64,000 nucleotides of DNA from a bacterium (GTDB lineage: Bacteria; Planctomycetota; Planctomycetia; Planctomycetales; Planctomycetaceae): positions 40,957 through 104,956 of the forward strand of contig WGMU01000014.1 in assembly GCA_016124895.1 (NCBI GenBank). The letters run 5' to 3'. This document shows, one piece after another, positions 61,001 through 64,000 of this stretch (position 1 is the first letter of the stretch; each line of letters begins with the position of its first letter). A model generated the notes under the pieces. The model did not search any database and was not told the origin of the DNA. It saw only the letters and a program-made list of their open reading frames with translations. A program made the translations under genes and the position numbers.

Positions 61001-64000
61001 TTATCTTGGGCTTGCAGTGTCAGTAAGCGGTGATACGGCAATCGTAAGTTCGTGGATGGACGACGATAATGGGGAAGATTCGGGTTCTGCATATGTCTTT
61101 ACGCGAGCGGATAACAGGTGGACGCAGCAGGCGAAACTAACACCTGACGGCGCAAAAGCAGGCGATCAGTTTGGCCGATCAGTGTCCGTGAGCGGTGACA
61201 CCGCTGTCGTCAGTTCATCAAGGACGGGGACCGTCGGGGCCGCGTATGTGTTTACGAGGAGTGGTAGTACGTGGGCGCAGCAGGCGCGACTGATCCCCAG
61301 CGATGTCTCCCCTGGCGACAACTTCGGATTCTCAGTGTCAGTTAGCGAAGACACGCTGGTTGCCAGCTCAGTTCTTGACAACGATCGCGGGGCTCAGTCG
61401 GGCTCCGCGTATGTGTACACTCGCAGTGGTTCTTCCTGGAGCCAGCAGGCCAAGTTGCGTGCAGCCGATGGCGCAGCGGGTGACTGGTTTGGCTATTCAG
61501 TGTCGGTGAGCGGTGATTCTATCGTCGTGGGTGCAGCCCGTGACGACGATGCCGGCATGGATTCAGGCTCTGCATATGTATTTACACGCAGCGAGAGCGC
61601 TTGGACGCAGGAGGCGAAGCTCACAGCCACTGACGCAACAGCCGAAGACCAATTTGGGTTTTCAGTCTCAATTGATGGTGATACTGCGATCGTCGGTGCA
61701 TATCTAGATGATGACGCAGGAGACGCTTCCGGTTCGGCGTATGTCTTTACGCGAAGCGGAAACACTTGGTCTCAGCAGACAAAACTGCTTGCAGCCGATG
61801 GCGCAGCGGGTGATTGGTTTGGCTATTCAGTGTCGGTGAGTGATGACACTGCAATTGTCGGTGCTTCCTTTGACGACGGCACCGCGGACGATTCCGGTTC
61901 TGCATATGTTTTCGTGCGAAGTGGGAATAGCTGGACTGAGCGAGCGAAGCTGGTTTCAACGGGCGAGGGATTCGGCGACCGCCTCGGAATCTCGGTATCG
62001 GTAGACGGAGCTACGTTCGCCGCAGGGGCCTTCAGCGACGACGATGGCGGCATCAACTCAGGATCAGTGTACATATTTAAGAACCAATTAGAAAACAGCC
62101 AAGGTGGATCCTTGGCAACAGCCAACGGCGCGGTTTCAATCACTGCTGCTGACGTGGAGCTGAAGGGGAGTGTCGGTGCGAGGGGGACCTTGATAATTCG
62201 GCCGAGCACCGCAGCCCGCACAATTGGAATCGGCGGAGGGGCCGGAGACTTCCAGGTCGATGCGACAGAACTGGCGCTGCTGGCTGATGGTTTCAGTTCG
62301 ATTGCGATCGGCGATGTGGCCAGTGGGACGGGGGCGGTTGATATCGATGGTGCGGCGTTCTTTGACGATGTGACGATCGTCGGCGGGTCGATCACGGTCG
62401 ATGGGCTCAACGCCGGTTCTAATTCCGTGACGCTGACGGCTCGCTCCGGAGCAATTTCGACCGTTGCCGGAGCGGCTTCAAATCCGGTCGACGTGACGGC
62501 AGGGACATTGACAGTCAACGGCAGTGTCGCGCCGGGGGCGTCACTCGGCCAGTTCGTTGTCGATGGCGATGTTACGTTTGACTCCAGCGACTCGTTGATC
62601 GTGGAGCTGAACGGCACGACGCCGGGCAGCGGATATGACCAATTGCGAGTCGAGGGTTTGAGCCGCCTGGTAACGCTCGGCGATGCGACACTGACACTGA
62701 GTTCCTCAGCCACTCTGACAACTGGTGTCGAATTGGTGATTATTGACAACGTCGACAGCGGCTCCGCCGTCAGCGGAATGTTTGCCGGTCTTGCCGAAGG
62801 GGCAGCGGTCGCTTTCGGCAGCAACCTGGGCACGATTTCCTACGCAGCGGGCGCGGATGGTAACGATGTCGTAATCACGGTCGATAATTCCGCACCATCG
62901 ACAACATCGTTTACGCGACAGGATCCGGCGGGGACTCCGACGAACGTGGACGTACTGGTCTTCCGGGTGACGTTCAGTGAGGACGTCAGTGGCGTCGATG
63001 CCTCGAATTTTGCGGTTAATGGGACGACAACAGCCACTGTGACCGGCGTGTCTGCGGTCAGTGGATCGCAGTACGACGTGACCGTGTCGGGTGGCGATCT
63101 CGCGGACTTCAACGGCGTAGTAGGGCTCGACTTTTCTGGCTCGGTGAGCATCACGGACTCAGTGGGCTTCTCGCTGCCCAACACAGAGCCGGCGACCGAC
63201 GAGACGTACGTCGTTGACAATGTCGCGCCATCGACGACTTCGTTTACACGGCACACTCCGGCGGGCAGCCCGACGAACGCAGACGTACTGGTTTTCCGGG
63301 CGACGTTCAGCGAAGACGTCACCGGCGTCGACGCGGCGGACTTTGCGGTCAACGGCACGACGACGGCCACCGTGACGGGAGTTTCGGCTGTTAACGCGTC
63401 GGAGTATGACGTGACCGTCTCCGGCGGCGATCTCGCGGACTTCAACGGTGTCGTCGGGCTCGACTTTACCGCGTCGGTAAGCATCACCGATCTTGCCGGA
63501 AACGCCCCTCCCAATACCGAACCGGGCACCGACGAGACCTACACGTTGATCAACGGCAGTCCGTCAGCGACGTCGTTCACGCGGCAGAACCCGGCGGGAA
63601 CACCGACGAATGCCGACGTGCTCATTTTCCGTGCCACTTTCGACCGCGACGTGACGGGTGTTGACGCGGCAGACTTTGTGGTCAATGGGACGACGACGGC
63701 GACGGTAACCGGTGTCTCTGCGGTCAGCGGTTCGCAATATAACGTGACCGTGTCGGAGGGAGATCTGGCGAACTTCAACGGAGTCGTCGGGCTCGATTTT
63801 GCGGGCTCGGTCAGCGTCGCTGACGCTGCCGGCAACGCGCTGCCCAATACCGAACCGGCGACCGACGAGACCTACACGCTCGACAACGTCGCGCCGGCGA
63901 CGACTTCGTTCACGCGGCAGAATCCGGCAGGGAGTCCGACGAACGCGGATGTGCTCGTCTTCCGGGCGACGTTCAGTGAAGACGTGACCGGAGTTGATGC
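58053..64000 (+). CDS. Giant surface/extracellular repeat protein, 3' end outside the window
   Basis: Open from the ATG at 58053 to the end of the window (at least 1982 codons). Layout: a basic leader of about 50 residues; [11 protein letters not shown], close to the planctomycete LEPR-XLL motif; a GEVED domain ([18 protein letters not shown] ... GDGEVEDH, about 80-230); six FG-GAP repeats with calcium-loop motifs such as [15 protein letters not shown] (about 240-650); a hemolysin-like repeat area (about 680-960); seven FG-GAP-2-like repeats (about 970-1345, [11 protein letters not shown]); then Ig-like repeats of exactly 111 residues from about 1614. It is probably a secreted or surface-bound adhesin or coat protein. 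The 60960-62110 part uses more A/T-ending codons than the rest. Confidence 0.85.
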   Translation, partial: MLNNWLQRFASRIQTQNQARRRRKPTRLGARRDVPSDVFRSGESLEYRLMLAADYGDAPDTGAGTGAGNYETLLTSGGPSHNIDATSTTLYLGAGVDADSGTLQNAQANADDVDAALPDDEDGVLYPQQDLLGTIGAQPTITLLVTNTTGSEATLSGWIDYNQDGVFDNATERAQATIATGTTDGRVTLTFPTVPAGSAGSTYARFRLSTDVAATDSTGAAGDGEVEDHLFTISKANDGTVDSFQKIANSTNGGPALNAFDRFGSSIVSIGDLNGDGINDLVVGADGNDTGGNGRGAIYVLMLNADGTVKSDTMIASGTNGGPDLANNAAFGWSVASVGDIDSDGVTDLAVGAVGEAAVYLLRMNSDGTVKSYSRIASGINGAPVFSPSISFGTGVASLGDLDGDGIGDLAVGARYDSTEGDRRGSVYVFLMNSDGTVNGSTRIASGVNGGPTLTDVNLFGASVASLGDLDGDGISELAVGAYKDNTGGTGWGAAYVLFLNSDGSAREFTKIAHQLNGGPDLTNGSFTETRFGISMAAIGDLNADGVTDLAVGAQQGVDGGARGVLHLLMLNPDGSVRDYSSIDNGRNGGPALAVAEDFASSIALAGDINGDGIADLALGANGDSTGVSGYQFLGSTHILFLHAPDTETVTAALDGSGNLILNETGTETDDTLTIRQTDANTLTVHLAGGRIMNDGGVAGVNGGGTSTLTIDSTQIAGAQIIINGGDGDDTLAIDFGDGDGSNPFTKQIVFNGEGQNSSPNGDTLILTGTGTFASATFGFTNESDGTIAVSGNSLITYTGLEPITSNIDATDVMLNYSTVAETITVSDAGSGQTTVDSDVGGETVTFNNPTGTLTINAGDTGDDVIEITSLAASYPASIVIDGEGGIDTLNVNGDVSLDDNNFSATSDTINVSAALSSGRGDVSLSASGDITFNDAVSTEGGGLSVTADSDGNNFGVLSLADSVMIGFVQQAELHAADSSADDYLGLAVSVSGDTAIVSSWMDDDNGEDSGSAYVFTRADNRWTQQAKLTPDGAKAGDQFGRSVSVSGDTAVVSSSRTGTVGAAYVFTRSGSTWAQQARLIPSDVSPGDNFGFSVSVSEDTLVASSVLDNDRGAQSGSAYVYTRSGSSWSQQAKLRAADGAAGDWFGYSVSVSGDSIVVGAARDDDAGMDSGSAYVFTRSESAWTQEAKLTATDATAEDQFGFSVSIDGDTAIVGAYLDDDAGDASGSAYVFTRSGNTWSQQTKLLAADGAAGDWFGYSVSVSDDTAIVGASFDDGTADDSGSAYVFVRSGNSWTERAKLVSTGEGFGDRLGISVSVDGATFAAGAFSDDDGGINSGSVYIFKNQLENSQGGSLATANGAVSITAADVELKGSVGARGTLIIRPSTAARTIGIGGGAGDFQVDATELALLADGFSSIAIGDVASGTGAVDIDGAAFFDDVTIVGGSITVDGLNAGSNSVTLTARSGAISTVAGAASNPVDVTAGTLTVNGSVAPGASLGQFVVDGDVTFDSSDSLIVELNGTTPGSGYDQLRVEGLSRLVTLGDATLTLSSSATLTTGVELVIIDNVDSGSAVSGMFAGLAEGAAVAFGSNLGTISYAAGADGNDVVITVDNSAPSTTSFTRQDPAGTPTNVDVLVFRVTFSEDVSGVDASNFAVNGTTTATVTGVSAVSGSQYDVTVSGGDLADFNGVVGLDFSGSVSITDSVGFSLPNTEPATDETYVVDNVAPSTTSFTRHTPAGSPTNADVLVFRATFSEDVTGVDAADFAVNGTTTATVTGVSAVNASEYDVTVSGGDLADFNGVVGLDFTASVSITDLAGNAPPNTEPGTDETYTLINGSPSATSFTRQNPAGTPTNADVLIFRATFDRDVTGVDAADFVVNGTTTATVTGVSAVSGSQYNVTVSEGDLANFNGVVGLDFAGSVSVADAAGNALPNTEPATDETYTLDNVAPATTSFTRQNPAGSPTNADVLVFRATFSEDVTGVD
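60960..62090 (+). repeat. Seven FG-GAP-2-like repeats with near-identical DNA units
   Basis: Seven units of about 160-170 bp encode the pattern [18 protein letters not shown] followed by a strand and an SGSAYVFTR turn. Two units share 49 of 50 bases (61461-61510 and 61791-61840), exactly 330 bp apart, which points to recent duplication or gene conversion inside the gene. Confidence 0.85.
62892..64000 (+). repeat. Tandem 333-bp (111-residue) Ig-like repeats
   Basis: Units start at 62892, 63225, 63558 and 63891, each exactly 333 bp, and the last runs off the window. Each encodes [27 protein letters not shown] and [23 protein letters not shown] segments, ending [10 protein letters not shown]. 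They resemble bacterial Ig-like cell-surface modules. More copies probably follow downstream. Confidence 0.95.

Overview
The window is high-GC DNA that looks like a planctomycete (order Planctomycetales, probably Planctomycetaceae). The reasons are the protein families present together: an arylsulfatase next to a HEAT-repeat protein, a giant PQQ beta-propeller protein, a Tat-exported DUF1501 protein, an NHL/thioredoxin fusion, a cysteine-rich wall-type protein with YTV-like repeats, a VWA/STN protein with a Met-Gly tract, and a giant surface protein starting with an LEPR-XLL-like segment. Both strands are densely coded in short runs. No rRNA, tRNA, CRISPR array, phage or transposase gene was seen.

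Layout: 1-6905, sulfatase end, HEAT protein and PQQ protein (+). 7015-12784, leftward run: small lipoprotein, NHL-thioredoxin and selB overlapping by GTGA, a MITE-like palindrome, then a CDF zinc exporter. 13410-18456, YTV-like protein and a terpene-cyclase-like/degenerate LytM/thioredoxin fusion (+). 18501-24640, leftward: DUF6580 protein, L-2-hydroxyglutarate oxidase, and a VWA protein whose frame appears broken at a run of nine A and continues in the -1 frame. 25125-25469, Flp-like pilin behind a sigma-54-type promoter. 25601-30277, topA and an FHA-GAF-adenylate cyclase (-). 30679-36863, PpiD/SurA-like foldase, DUF2062, THUMP methyltransferase and asd (+). 36891-38751, phosphofructokinase and a small GH2-like jelly roll (-). 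39012-43472, HtrA protease, DUF1501 protein and enolase-superfamily enzyme (+). 43671-50069, an outer-membrane-type protein followed by a ten-haem cytochrome fused to an LVIVD propeller. 50497-54737, membrane patatin plus a GNAT-like protein. 54846-55064, a small SelW/Rdx selenoprotein gene with an in-frame TGA. 55143-57374, zinc-ribbon/membrane/hydrolase fusion. 58053 to the end, a giant repeat protein.

The most notable result is the gene at 54846-55064. It encodes a 72-residue Rdx-family protein whose CxxU motif uses TGA, with a perfect 8-bp hairpin 22 nt downstream that fits a bacterial SECIS. The window also carries selB, the elongation factor needed to read such a codon, so two parts of selenocysteine decoding are visible here. 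Conventional gene calling would miss or truncate this gene. Second-rank items are the -1 frame break at A9 in the VWA gene, the putative barrel/decahaem pair, and several domain fusions.
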